From Biscogniauxia marginata (lineage: Eukaryota; Ascomycota; Sordariomycetes; Xylariales; Xylariaceae): 64,000 nucleotides of DNA. The stretch spans positions 62,001-126,000 of the forward strand of contig MU404095.1 in assembly GCA_022695795.1 (NCBI GenBank). Direction: 5' to 3'. Shown in pieces: positions 38,481 to 49,699 of this stretch (the first letter of the stretch is position 1; every line of letters starts with the position of its first letter). Both the position numbers and the translations under genes were made by a program. The notes under the pieces were generated by a model. It saw nothing but the letters and a program-made list of their open reading frames with translations. It had not been told where the DNA came from and made no database searches.

Positions 38481-38661
38481 GAATAAAGTATAATGTTAAT
38501 ATTAAAGCTTATTTAATTAATTTGATTAATAAGCTTTTCACGTTTTTATTTTTGATTTTTATAACGACGCTTAATATTATAATTAATAGATATAATAAGG
38601 ATAAAAAAAAGGATTTATTTAATAGTTTTTAAAGATAAAGATTTTAAGAAGGGAGAAATAG

Positions 38662-39070
38662 TGTTACAAACTAACTAGGGTAAGTAATTAAGTGATAGGG
38701 GTATTGTTTTTACTCTTTTTACGTCCGGCTCGGATATAGATTTTAAAGGGGAAAGCGATCTATTGTCACGTGATATGGATAAATATGAATAAGACTTATT
38801 TAAAGGTATTTAATATATTAATTGTAAGAAATAAAGGATAAAATAATAAGTATAAAAAAATAAGATTTTTTATATGTTTAGTTATTAATTTAAAATTATA
38901 GTTACTTTCTAATATTATAATGAAAGTACCTTGAAATCTCTTTAACGAACAAAGTATTATAAATTACTTAAACTAATCTTAATTTATTATTATCTTTAAA
39001 TTAAGAAAACCTAGTACGTACTTACTTGTGAAGTTAAGCTGACTAGGAACACATAAGGAGGTTCGTTATA
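38662..39070 (+). repeat. 3' LTR of element B
   Basis: 409 bp from TGTTACAAACTAACTAGGG to GGTTCGTTATA, the RIP form of GGTTCGTCACA. It is homologous to the 5' LTR at 29727 but shorter by about two tandem units. A polypurine tract precedes it and the AAAAT duplication follows. Confidence 0.88.
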
Positions 39071-39840
39071 AAAATAAATTTTTTTTATAATATCTTAACT
39101 TCTCGTCGGAACTATTTTAATTTAGTTTTAATTAATATTAAAAAATTACTTAAATAATAAATTAAACACTTAAAAAATAAAAAAAAAATCTTTAAAGATT
39201 ATAAAGAGTTTAAAAAATAATTTAATCTTTAAATAATAAATTAAAACTTAACTTTATAAATTACAATAAAATAAAAAAGCTTTAAATTATATTATTAAAA
39301 ACTAAAAAACTATATAAAAGACTTATAAATATTACTTAAAATATTATTATTTATTTATTATAATTCGTAAAAGCTATAAATATTATTAAGTTAATTTTAA
39401 GAATTACTCGAAATATAATTACTCGTATTTAAAGTATTTCACTTTAAAATAAATTACTATATAAATATAATACTTATAAATTAAAATACGATTTAAAAGT
39501 TAAATTAAATTATAATAATAATAAATACGAAACATATTAAAAAAGTAAATATAATAATTTATACCGAAAGTTTTATATAAATAATATTAATTAACTTAAT
39601 AAGTTATTAAACGAAAAACTTAAATTAAAATTAAAAAAGGTTAAATAACTAAAAAACGAAATATTTTACCTTAATAAAAATAAAATAATAAAGTTATAAA
39701 AATATTATTATATTAAAGCTTTTATATTAATAATATTTATTAAATATATAAAAACTTTAAAAATAAAACCGATTATTATCTTTAAAAACTAAAAAGTAAT
39801 AACACGAAAAAAATAAATATATTTATAATAATATCTTACG
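39071..39840 (+). mobile_element. Element A internal region, continuation of gag
   Basis: It resumes element A at the exact point where B interrupted it (AAAAATAAA, then the homologue of the gag stretch at about 32625). It can be followed to ATATCTTACG, which corresponds to about 33911 in element B. There it ends abruptly at the LTR of element C. The 3' two-thirds of element A are absent. Confidence 0.8.
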
Positions 39841-40287
39841 TGTGACAAACTTCTTTATGTGTTTCTAGTTAACTGACTTTATAGGTAAATACGTACTAGG
39901 TTTTCTTAATTTAAAAGCTTTATAATGCTTTATTCGTTAAAGAGATTTTAAGGTACTTTTATTATAGTATTAAAAAGTGATTATAGTTTTAAATTAATAG
40001 CTAAAGAACTAGAATAAATAACTAGATATATAAGAAACATCGTTTTTTTATACTTGTTTATTTTATTTTTTATTTTTTATAATTAGTATGTTAAATACCT
40101 TTAAATGTGTTTATTTATATATATATATATTTTTTATTAGATGTTACTAAATATGTATATTTATATATATTTATATTACGTAATAATAAGTTATTTTCCT
40201 TTTTAGGATTTATGTCCGATGTAAAAGTAAGAATAATAAGAATAATACCCTTGTTATTTAATTATTTATTTTAGTTGGTTCGTAATA
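39841..40287 (-). repeat. LTR at left end of element C (3' LTR position)
   Basis: In plus orientation it starts TGTGACAAACTTC and ends GGTTCGTAATA. Its U3 matches the U3 of element B (TATTATTCTTA, then the CGGACATAAATCC stretch), not the LTR at the other end of element C. It is heavily RIP-shifted. Confidence 0.8.
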
Positions 40288-40459
40288 TTATTTCTTTTTT
40301 TAAAAAATCTTTGTTTTTAAAGATTATTTAATAAGTCCTTTTTTTATTATTATATTTATTAATTATGATATTAAGCGTCGTCGTGAAAATTAAAAGTAAG
40401 GTTATAAGGAGCTTATTAATTAAATTAATTAAATAAATTTTAATGTCGATATTATAACT

Positions 40460-40830
40460 TAAAATGTGTAATGTCGTTTAATATATCGAAGAAATATAAT
40501 AAATATATTTTTTATTAACGTTAATATAATAAAGTAGAAATTCTTTTTAGCTCTTTTCGAAATTTAAACCACGAGGAGAAGCGGTTATCTTTATAAAAAC
40601 GTTAAGCCGAGGAAACTCTAAAACGACTTTACCGAGAAATGGTTGAGATTATAATTTAAGTAAAACGGTTTCGTCGTTAAAAAAAGTTATTAAAAGAGAA
40701 AAGTTTAAAAATGCTTTAACGTGGTTTTTAAAATTTAAATAAATTAAAGAAGTAAAAACGTTTTTAAATTAAATAAAAAGTTTTAGCCGAGTAGGCTAAA
40801 GTTACTTCCGAGGCCGTCCCCTTTTTTAAT
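40460..40830 (+). pseudogene. Relic of an antisense coiled-coil ORF (element C)
   Basis: The plus strand, opposite to gag-pol of element C, reads FRNLNHEEKRLSL, AEETLKRLYREMVEII and LLKEKSLKML with TAA/TAG at Gln-like positions. It ends with a TSEAVPF segment. It is homologous in frame and position to the element B relic at 38080-38480. Confidence 0.55.
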
Positions 40831-40839
40831 TTATTTTTT

Positions 40840-43800
40840 TTAAATTAAGATCCTGAATTTTAAGCCTTTTTAGTCGATTTAAGTTTTATTAATAAAATTT
40901 ATTAAGCGCGTCTTTTAAGTTTATTAGGTGTTTAAATGGTTTTTATATATATATATTTTTAATAAATACCTTTTTTATTTAACTAAATATTATAATTAAT
41001 TATTAATCTTTTTTAAGTTTAAAATATTTTTTATTTTATACTTATTTGGTTTTTCTTTAAATTTTAATTAATTTTTTAATAAGGCGTTTTTTAATGTTGG
41101 TTTTAATAATAATATATAAAAAACTAGATATACTTTAGATTTTTTTAATAGTTTTAATTTATAATTAACATTCGAAATAACTTCCTCGATTTTATATAGT
41201 TTTAACTTTTTAAATTTAAGTTTTTTATTAAGCTATTTTATTTTAATTTAAGGCGTTTTTATTATTACGTTTTATCGTTAGCAAAATAAATAAATTATAT
41301 CTCTTTTTTTAAGAATTAGTTTTTTAATTTTTTTATTATTATAATACTTTGTCATTTTATTTTAAATGAATTGTAATTCTTTTTATAGCCGTCGTTATAT
41401 TATTTAAACCTTTTTAAATAGTACCTTTATTTTTAGGGCTTTTATTTCGACTTTTAGTGCTTTTATAAGTTCGATTAATTATTTTTGGATTTCTGTTTTT
41501 TAATCGTATATTGCTTTGTATAGTAATATTTTTATATTTTTATTAACCGAAATGTTATATACTATTTAAGTTATTAGTAATAATTTTATTTAATTATTTA
41601 TTTCCTAGTTAATATAGCTTTTTAAATATTGTTTTATTATTTAATTTAGTTTTTTTATTTATTTGTTTATTTAGAGATAATACGTTATAAACAATTTTTA
41701 TTTAATTTTATTCGTTTTATTAAATTAATTTAAAACTTTAAAGTAAATAACTTGTTTCTATTTAAAATAATACGTTTCGGTAGTTTATATTTATTAATAT
41801 ATTTTTTTAGGAAATTAAAAGTTAATTATTTTATTATGCTTAACTCGTTAAATAGTAGAAAGTAGGTATATTTCGTGAGTTTATTAACGATTATTTATAT
41901 ATTGTTATAAGGTACTTTTATAGTAGGATTTTTTAATTTAAGGAGTTTTATTACGAAATCCTATGTAATTATGTGTTACGCTTTATTAAGTATTTAAGTT
42001 AGTTGTAATAGTTTATATAGTTTATATCGTAATGTTTTAGTTTTATTATAGACGTTATAATTCTTTATAATTCTTTTAATTGTTTATCGTATTTCTAGAA
42101 AGTCGAATTCTTTTTAAAGTCGTTTTAACGTTTTGAAAATTCCTTGGTAACTATATAGGGAGTATTCGTAGAATTTTTTAATAAATTCGTTTTATACTCG
42201 TTTTAATATATAGACTTTTTCTTTATATAAAAGAAGTTCGTTATTAGATTCTTATTAAGATTATAATTATTTTTTTTAATTATAATTCTTTTTGAAACGT
42301 TGTTTTTAGTTTTTTATATTAATTTATATGTAAATTAATATAATTAATTCATTATTTTATTATTTAAATATTTGGATATCTTTTTTATTAATTTTTAATT
42401 TATAGTTTTTTTTTTATTAAGTAGATTTATTTAGATGTTTTTTTTTCTTAATATAATAGATTTTAAAATTAAACTTAGATAAGAAAATCATTTAATGTTT
42501 ATGTTTTTAATTAAGTATTTACGTTATTATAAATCGTGTAAGGTTTTTATGATTTAAATAAATATTGATAGGTTCTTTAGTTTTATTAAACTATAATTCT
42601 TATTTTTTAATGTTTTAATAATTATTAATAGTTTTTTATTATAAATTTAATAGTTTAATTTAGCATTATATAGTGCTTTGGATAAGTACGCGACTAGGTA
42701 TTATTTTTTATTGTTTTTTAGTTGTTTTAAGATTATTTCGATAGCGAAATTTAAGGCGTTTGTTTTTAGTCGTTTTTTTCTTATTTTCGTTTAGAAGTTT
42801 ATATATAACTTCGTTAGTTATTATTTTCTTTAGTTGTTAAAAAGCTTATTTAGCTTTTTTAGTGAAATAAAAAGCTTTTTTTGTTTTTGTTAAAGTAGTT
42901 AATTTTATTAATAATTTAGCGATTCGCCCGAAATTTTAGATAAGTTATTTAATATAATTAATAAAACCAAGAAATACGCGTATATTTATAACATTTTTAA
43001 GTTCCGGTTAATCCTTAATTGTTATTATTTTTCCTTTTTAAATATAAATTTCTTTTAAATTTATTATAAACCCTAAATAATCTAGTTTTTTGATATATTA
43101 TTTATTTTTAATTGGATAAATAAATAGGTTTATTTTTTTAGGGCTTTTAATACTTGTTTTATATGTTCTTTATATTCTTTTTTGCTTTTTAAATAAATTA
43201 ATATATTGTTTAAGTAAATAAATACGAATTTATTTAGAAACTTACAAAAAACTATTATAATTATATATTAAAATATAGTGGGTGTATTAATAAGTTTAAA
43301 TAATATAACTTTGTATTTATAATGTTTATATATCGTTCGGAAGGCTATATATTATTTGTGTTTTTTAGTTATTTTAATTATGTAATAATTATCGTGGAGG
43401 TTTAGTGCTATGAAGATTTAAGCCTTATTAATTTGCCTTTTTATAAGTTTTATTAATAGTAATAAGTATTCGTTTTTTTGTTACTTTATTAAGGTGGTGA
43501 TAGTTTATTACTCGTTTTTATATTAAATTTCTTTTTTTATTAATATGTTGTTTTTCGTTTTTATTAACCTTTAGTATTATAATTACTAGGTATTTTAACG
43601 AGGATTTCGATTCTCGAATATATTCTTTATTAAGATCTTTTAAAATTCCTTTTTATAATGCTTTTTATTTTTCTTAATTTATAAGATATATTAAGAATAA
43701 TTTTAGTTGTTTTTTTCTTTAAAGTAAATTTAATAATTCTTTTTTTGTTTTGTTTTTAAATAATTTATAGAAATAAAGGTATTTACGTAGTACTTTTTTC

Positions 43801-46780
43801 GTTAGATTTTTAAGCTTGATTACTCGAATTATATAAATAATATATTTTATTTTTATATTCGTTTTTTTAATGTTATTTACGGTATTTATTTTATAACTTA
43901 TAATAATTAACTTTTTTTTATTTTGATTTTAATGAAGCGTGTTTATCTCGAAATTTATTTGTGAATTATTTCTTTTAAACTAATTTATTTTTAAGATTAT
44001 GTCGTGACTTAATATATATATAATATTAAAAAATAATTTATTTAAGATGTTTTTAGATGGTTACCGAGAGAAGGATTATCTTTTTTAGCATTTTATTATT
44101 TTCGTAACTAGATATGTATTTTTCAAAGTTTTATAATTTATAATATATTATCTTTTTAAGTTACCTTAGTTAAGATATAATTTTTATTTGTTTTTAAGTT
44201 TATAAAGACTTTATACTCCTTTTTATTATACTTAACTTTAATTATAATGGTATTATCGAGTCTTAATTAAACTTCGTATAAAAACTTATTATTTATAGCT
44301 TTTCGCTACTTTATTAACGAAAGTCTTTACCGTTTTTTGGTTTTTTATATTCCTTTTTTTCAGGTTTTTTTAGGTCGTTACGGCCTTAATATCTTTCTAT
44401 TTTTAGGTTTTTATAAAAGCGTATTTTTAGTAATAGTTATTTAAATAGTTTCTTTAATTACCTTTTAAGTAATAAGGAGTAAAAGGTTTATTTTTTATAT
44501 AAAACCTTATATATTAAAACTTTAATTTCTTTTTTAAGGCTTTTTTATAGCTTAAATCCGTTTTTTGTTAATTTAAAGCCTTTTAAGGTTCTGGATTATT
44601 TTTAAATAAAGGTTATAATCCTTAGATTTACTTGTTAAAAGTAACTCGATATTTCCTTATAAGTTTATATATATTTCTAGAAATTATCCCTTTTTTTTAA
44701 AATATACTTTAACGATTTGTTTATAACTTAGTTTAGTTATACGTATTTTTACTTATTATTTTATTAAGTGTTTTTTTATAAATTTAAATAGACTTATGTC
44801 GTATTTAACTCGCTTTTCGAGTTAATATAAAAAATATAGTCTTTTTATAATTCCTATAATTCTTCTTTAATTTCGTCTTTTTCGAAACCCGCTTTAAGCA
44901 AATTATATATATCGCATAATATTAAAATATAACATATATAACTTTTAATAATTACTTCGTTACTTCTTTCGGAACTTAAATAAAAATAACATATTTTAAG
45001 ATATTATAATTATCGTGGAATATTATTATAAATACACTCGTTTTTTTTTTGTGTTATTATTTTCTAGTTTTTAAAAATAATAACCGGCTTTATCCTTAAA
45101 ACTTCTATATATTTAATAAACGTCGTTAATATAAAAGCTTTAATATAACGATATATATTCTTATTATGATTTTATTATTTTATTCTTATTAAGTTAAAAT
45201 GTTTCGTTTTCTTGTCGTTTTACCACTTTTAGCTCTAGTTTAAGTTCTTTACTTAATAACCTATTAAACTAACTAGCACTATTTAAGTTCTAATAAACAT
45301 TATAATTATTATTAATATAAAACTTTTAATTTAAATTATTATATTTACTTTTTCTTTAATATGTTTCGCATTTATCGTTATTATAATGGCTTTAATATAA
45401 CTTATTATAGTTTAACTTAATTTTTAAGTCGTATCTTAATTTATAAATATCGTATTTATATGGTAATTCGCTTTCGTTATATCCTTACTTGGCTTATTTT
45501 AATATGAAGTGCCTTAAATATAAGTGGTTATGCTTTAAATAATCTTTATAATCGATTTAATAATATTTATAACTTCTTTTTATAAGGATTTTCTTGTTCT
45601 TCTTTACCTTAATAATAATAATAATAATAAACACTTAATTTATCTCTTTGTTATCTTCGAAATAAACCCTTGTTTTAAAGGTTTTTTTCTCGGGTTAAAA
45701 AATCCCTCTTATTTTTAGTTTTTATTTCTTGGGATTTCGATACTCGTTTTTATAATGTCTTTTTTTTATAATTAAAACACTTAATAGTTAATTTAATTTT
45801 TTTTTTAAGTAACGTTAATTTTAATAAGGTTTAATTTAGTTTTAATGCCTTTCCTAATTCCGGCACCGCTTTTGTGATTTCCTCCTTTTAATTAATCGCC
45901 ATTCCTTTGTTATACCGTCTTTTTCTTTTTAAAGTACCGTTTAAAGTTCTCGTTATTAATGGTAATTACTATTATAACGTAATTATTAAACTTTTTTAGG
46001 TTCCTTTCTTTATATAGGTTTATTTTATATAGCTTATTCTTTATATGGTTTTTTAGTTTTTAATAAAATAAATAATACAAACTCTTAATAAGTAATTATA
46101 ACTAGCTTACGAGTTTCTTGAACTTAATAACGTAATTTAAAGCCTTTTTATCTTGTCGTAATTTATAAAGTCAAGTTTCGGCTTGTTATTTAAGGATTAA
46201 ATTGCCAAATATAAACTTAAATTGTTTTTCAAACTCTTTATAATTCTTAAAAACTTTTTTTATATCTTCTTAGGCGTTTAATCCGTTTTCTAAATAATCT
46301 TTTAACACTGGTTAAAACCAGGTTAAGGCAGTTCCGACGAGAAGCTAGAATACCGTGAGAACCTTTTGTTCCTTAGTGGTAATCGTTTTATAATAGAATC
46401 GTAAGTAAATTCCGGCCTAAATTAAAAATCCTTCTAAATCGCTTAACCCATTATATTTGCTAGGTGCGATTAGTTTAAAACCCTTCACATCGGGGGTTAT
46501 TATATTGTTTTCGTCGTTTAAGTTATTAGGGTCGCTATCGTCTAAGGGGGGTTTTAATTACTTATCTTTAAGAGGTAGAAGTTGTCTTGCCTATTTGTTT
46601 TCTTCTTTAAGTGTTTCTTCCTCCTCCTTTTCTTTAATTACAATTATAATTAACTCTTATGTTAGTTCTTCTAAACCTTTTTATTATACCGTAAAAGAAT
46701 TTAAAGCTTTCGTTTAAGAGCTTATTAATTATTATTCTTTTATTTATTTCTTTTTTTGTTGTTCTCTAGTTTTAGGGGGT
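40840..46780 (-). pseudogene. Element C gag-pol relic
   Basis: Reading right to left on the minus strand: gag about 46740-45800; zinc knuckle near 45780-45735; reverse transcriptase with its active-site region near 43235-43196; integrase about 42330-41500; chromodomain about 41080-40900. The right third is less mutated than the left; an 86-codon plus-strand frame at 46457-46717 is a shadow of gag. Stop codons are dense. Confidence 0.78.
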
Positions 46781-46858
46781 ATGCTTATCCTGGGGCTGTT
46801 CGACCGAAAGTCCCTTCTCTTAAACCAATGTTAAGCATTAATTAAGGAGCTATCAAAA

Positions 46859-47254
46859 TGTAATGAACCTCTTTATGTGTTCCTAGTTAGCTAACTTCAC
46901 AAGTAAGTATGTATTGGGTTTTCTTAATTTGAAGATAATAATAGGTTAAGATTAATTTAATTAATTTACAATGTTATGTTCGTTAAAGAGGTTTCAAGGT
47001 ACTCTCACTATAGTATTAAAGAGTGACTATAGTCTTAAATTAATAGCTAAGGAACTAAAAAGAATGACTAAATACACAAGGAGATTCCAATCTATTTATG
47101 AAGAAGAGAAGGAGGAGTAATGTCCTGCATTCTCCACATCTTCTCTTTGATTCTTTGTGGGTTCACAGGGAGAATCACAGAGAATCCTACCTCAGGTCAC
47201 GGGACCCCCAAGGTCACGTGACCTTTTCCCGTTTTATCCTTGTCGGTCGTAACA
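46859..47254 (-). repeat. LTR at right end of element C, U3 not RIP-mutated
   Basis: Plus orientation starts TGTAATGAACCTC and ends GGTCGTAACA. The inner ~200 bp match all other LTRs. The outer part, about 47085-47254, has normal GC content and matches no other LTR here; it contains the palindrome GGTCACGTGACC. Confidence 0.82.
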
Positions 47255-48616
47255 ATTTATAAGCTTTTTTTATAATTTTAACGAATATTAAAACTTTTTT
47301 TTATAAAGACTTCCTCGTTTTTCTTTATTTTAATAATAATAATAATAAATACTTAATTTACCTTTTTATTATTTTCGAAATAAATCCTTATTTCGAAGGT
47401 TCTTTTCTCAAGTTAAGAAATTCTTTTTATTTTTAGTTTTTATTTCTTAGAATTTTAATACTTATTTTTATAATATCTTTTTTTTATAGTTAAAACATTT
47501 AATAGTCGATTTATCTTGTTTTTTTACTCCTTTTAAGCAGTGTTAATTTCAATAAAATCTAATTTAGTTTTAATACTTTTCCTTATTCTGGTATCATTTT
47601 TATGATTTCTTTTTTTCTGCTAATCGCCGTTTTTTCGCTATATCGTCTTTTTCTTTTTAAGGTACCGTTCGAAGTTTTTATTATCGATAATAATTGTTAT
47701 TATAACGTAATTATTAAACTTTTTTAAGTTCCTTTTTTTATATAGGTTTATTTTATATAACTCATCTTTTATATAGTTCTTTAATCCTTAATAAAATAAA
47801 TAATATAAGTTTTTAATAAGTAATTATAATTAACTTATAAGTTTTTTAAATTTAATAATATAATTTATAAAGTTAAACTTCGACTTATTACTTAAGAATT
47901 AAATTGCTAAATATAAATTTAAGTTGTTTTTTAAACTCTTTATAATTTTTAAAAACCTTTTTTATATCTTTTTAAGCGCTTTATTTATTATTTAAATGAT
48001 TTTTTAATATTAATTAAAACCAAGTTAAGGTAGTTCCGACGAGGAGTTAAAATACCGTAAAAACCTTTTATTCCTTAGTAGTAATTATTCCGTAATAAAA
48101 CCATAAATAAATTCCGGCTTAAATTAAAAATCTTTTTAAATTACTTAACTTATTATACTTATTAAATGTAATTAATTTAAAACCTTTTATATTAAAAGTT
48201 ATTATATTATTTTCGTCGTTTAAGCTACTAAGGTTGTTATTATTTATAAGTAACTTCGATTATTTATTTTTAAGAAGTAAGGGTTATTTTGCTTATTTAT
48301 TTTCTTTTTTAAGTATTTTTTTCTTCTCCTTTTTTTTTAAATGATTCTTCTTATTAAGCTTTAAAGGTGTCCTTTTAAGGCTCTTTTTTAATTATAATTA
48401 TAATTAACTCTTATATTAATTCTTTTAAACCTTTTTATTATATTATAAAAAAATTTAAAGCTTTCGTTTAAAAGCTTATTAATTATTATTCTTTTATTTA
48501 TTTATTTATTTTCTTATTACTTTTTAGTTTTAAGGGGTATACTTATCTTAAGACGGTTTAACCGAGAATCCCTTCTTTTAAACTAATGTTAAGTATTAAT
48601 TAAAAAGTTATTAAAA
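47255..48616 (-). mobile_element. Element D internal fragment (leader and gag)
   Basis: Minus-strand leader and gag, homologous to 45590-46858 of element C and to the gag of B. It ends at 47255 with the homologue of about 33413 in element B. No pol is present. The 5' LTR of D follows at 48617. Confidence 0.8.
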
Positions 48617-49068
48617 TGTGACGAACCTCCTTATGTGTTTCTAGTTAATTAATTTTACAAGTAAATACGTATTAAAGTTTTCTTAATTTAAAAATAATAA
48701 TAAATCGAGGTTGGTTTAAGAGATTTATAATGCTTTGTTCGTTAAAGAGATTTTAAAGTACTTTTATTATAGTATTAAAGAGTAATTATAATCTTAAATT
48801 AATAACTAAATATATAAGAAATCTCGTTTTTCTTATACTTATTTATTTTGTTTTTTATTCCTCACAACTGGTATGTTAAATACCTTTAAATTACTTTATT
48901 TATAGTGATCCATTCTATACTGTTAAATGAATACGTTTAAATCACTTTATTCATAGTGATTTATGTTACGTGATGTTACATCCAAATCCTCCATCCTGTT
49001 AACATCCCCATGGTCCGTGTCCCAACATCCCTATAGGAAACCCCTCTAACAGGTTTGGGTTCGTAACA
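48617..49068 (-). repeat. 5' LTR of element D
   Basis: Plus orientation starts TGTGACGAACCTCC and ends GGGTTCGTAACA. The U3 part (about 48840-49068) has near-normal base composition and another distinct sequence. It includes a repeated AAATCACTTTATTCATAGTGAT-like segment (two copies, 48890-48960) and TTACGTGATGTTACATC. Confidence 0.85.
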
Positions 49069-49080
49069 CCACTTAATATA

Positions 49081-49419
49081 CTATATAAAATCAAGTTTTT
49101 CAAAAATTCATAACTTCGTACGTACAAATCGTAAAAATCTGGAACCTTTTTTTCAGTTATATAATTACCCAAAATAACTAAATATAAAATTGAAAAAATT
49201 GAAAATCAAATTATTAATGAAAAAGTCCGTGTGTTTTATTTTAATTTTAGTTTTTACGCGTTTTCTTTTTGTGTTTTTTAATATTAATTTTTTTAATTTT
49301 CATTTTAATTAAACTATATAACTATATAACTATATAACTAGAAAAAAAGGTCCGAGATTTTTACGATTTATACGCGCGAAGTTATAAATTTTTGAAAAAG
49401 TCGATTTTATATGGGAAAT
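49081..49419. repeat. 340-bp near-palindromic hairpin (MITE-like)
   Basis: Left arm 49081-49167 and right arm about 49330-49419 are inverted copies with roughly ten mismatches in ~87 bp. Example: left ATATAAAATCAAGTTTTTCA against right TGAAAAAGTCGATTTTATAT. The middle also folds on itself (ATTGAAAAAATTGAAAATC against AATTTTCATTTTAATT). A triple ACTATATA repeat lies at 49310-49339. No protein is seen. Confidence 0.8.
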
Positions 49420-49699
49420 CGAGTGGCCTACTCGCTTGTGTGGCTCACTCGCTTATGAGGCACGTTATATTTAATGTGTGATTATTATAAGCAATAGTGT
49501 TTAATAGCTCGTTATATGCCTCTTCGTCCTTCGAATTACTCCTTTGTGTGTGGGTCTTATGATAAATGAGGAGATTGTATCCATCGATTCGCAGCTGTGT
49601 AATTATATATAGAACGAGACCAGGTTTAAATCCGCTTTACGCAGTCTCGAAAGGATCGGCTTGGTTACATTGAATTTAAGCATATAAATAAATCAAACC
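49420..49699. other. Junction between hairpin and NLR-like pseudogene
   Basis: Contains two CTCGCTTRTG-type direct repeats at about 49432-49458. Otherwise unassigned. Confidence 0.4.

Larger units (their letters stand above)
29727..39070 (+). mobile_element. Element B: complete Ty3/gypsy chromovirus, RIP-inactivated
   Basis: A full-length LTR retrotransposon, 9344 bp including a 1827-bp DNA transposon. It is flanked by a perfect 5-bp target duplication, AAAAT at 29722-29726 and 39071-39075. The order is 5' LTR, leader, gag, zinc knuckle, protease/reverse transcriptase/RNase H, integrase, chromodomain, polypurine tract (AAGAAGGGAGAAA just before 38662), 3' LTR. Placing integrase after RNase H with a terminal chromodomain defines the chromovirus branch of Ty3/gypsy. 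All frames are broken by C-to-T and G-to-A changes, with CAA turned into TAA especially common. It sits inside the gag of element A. Confidence 0.9.
39841..47254 (-). mobile_element. Element C: Ty3/gypsy chromovirus, inverted, with non-matching LTRs
   Basis: Same family as element B but on the minus strand. It has LTRs at 39841-40287 and 46859-47254 and a full internal order: leader and gag at the right, chromodomain at the left. The flanking 5-mers TTACG (left) and ATTTA (right) do not form a target duplication. The left neighbour is element A (plus) and the right neighbour element D (minus). The two LTRs share the R/U5 end but have unrelated U3 parts. A chimera made by recombination between elements fits better than a single insertion. 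Confidence 0.75.

Noticed and set aside
46457..46717. 86-codon plus-strand ORF in the AT-rich block
   Set aside because: Lies on the strand opposite to the gag of element C and has no motif; a gap between RIP-made stops.
49655..49690. Resemblance to the start of fungal 28S rRNA (TTAAGCATAT followed by AATAA)
   Set aside because: Only about 20 bases match; upstream and downstream rRNA sequence is absent.
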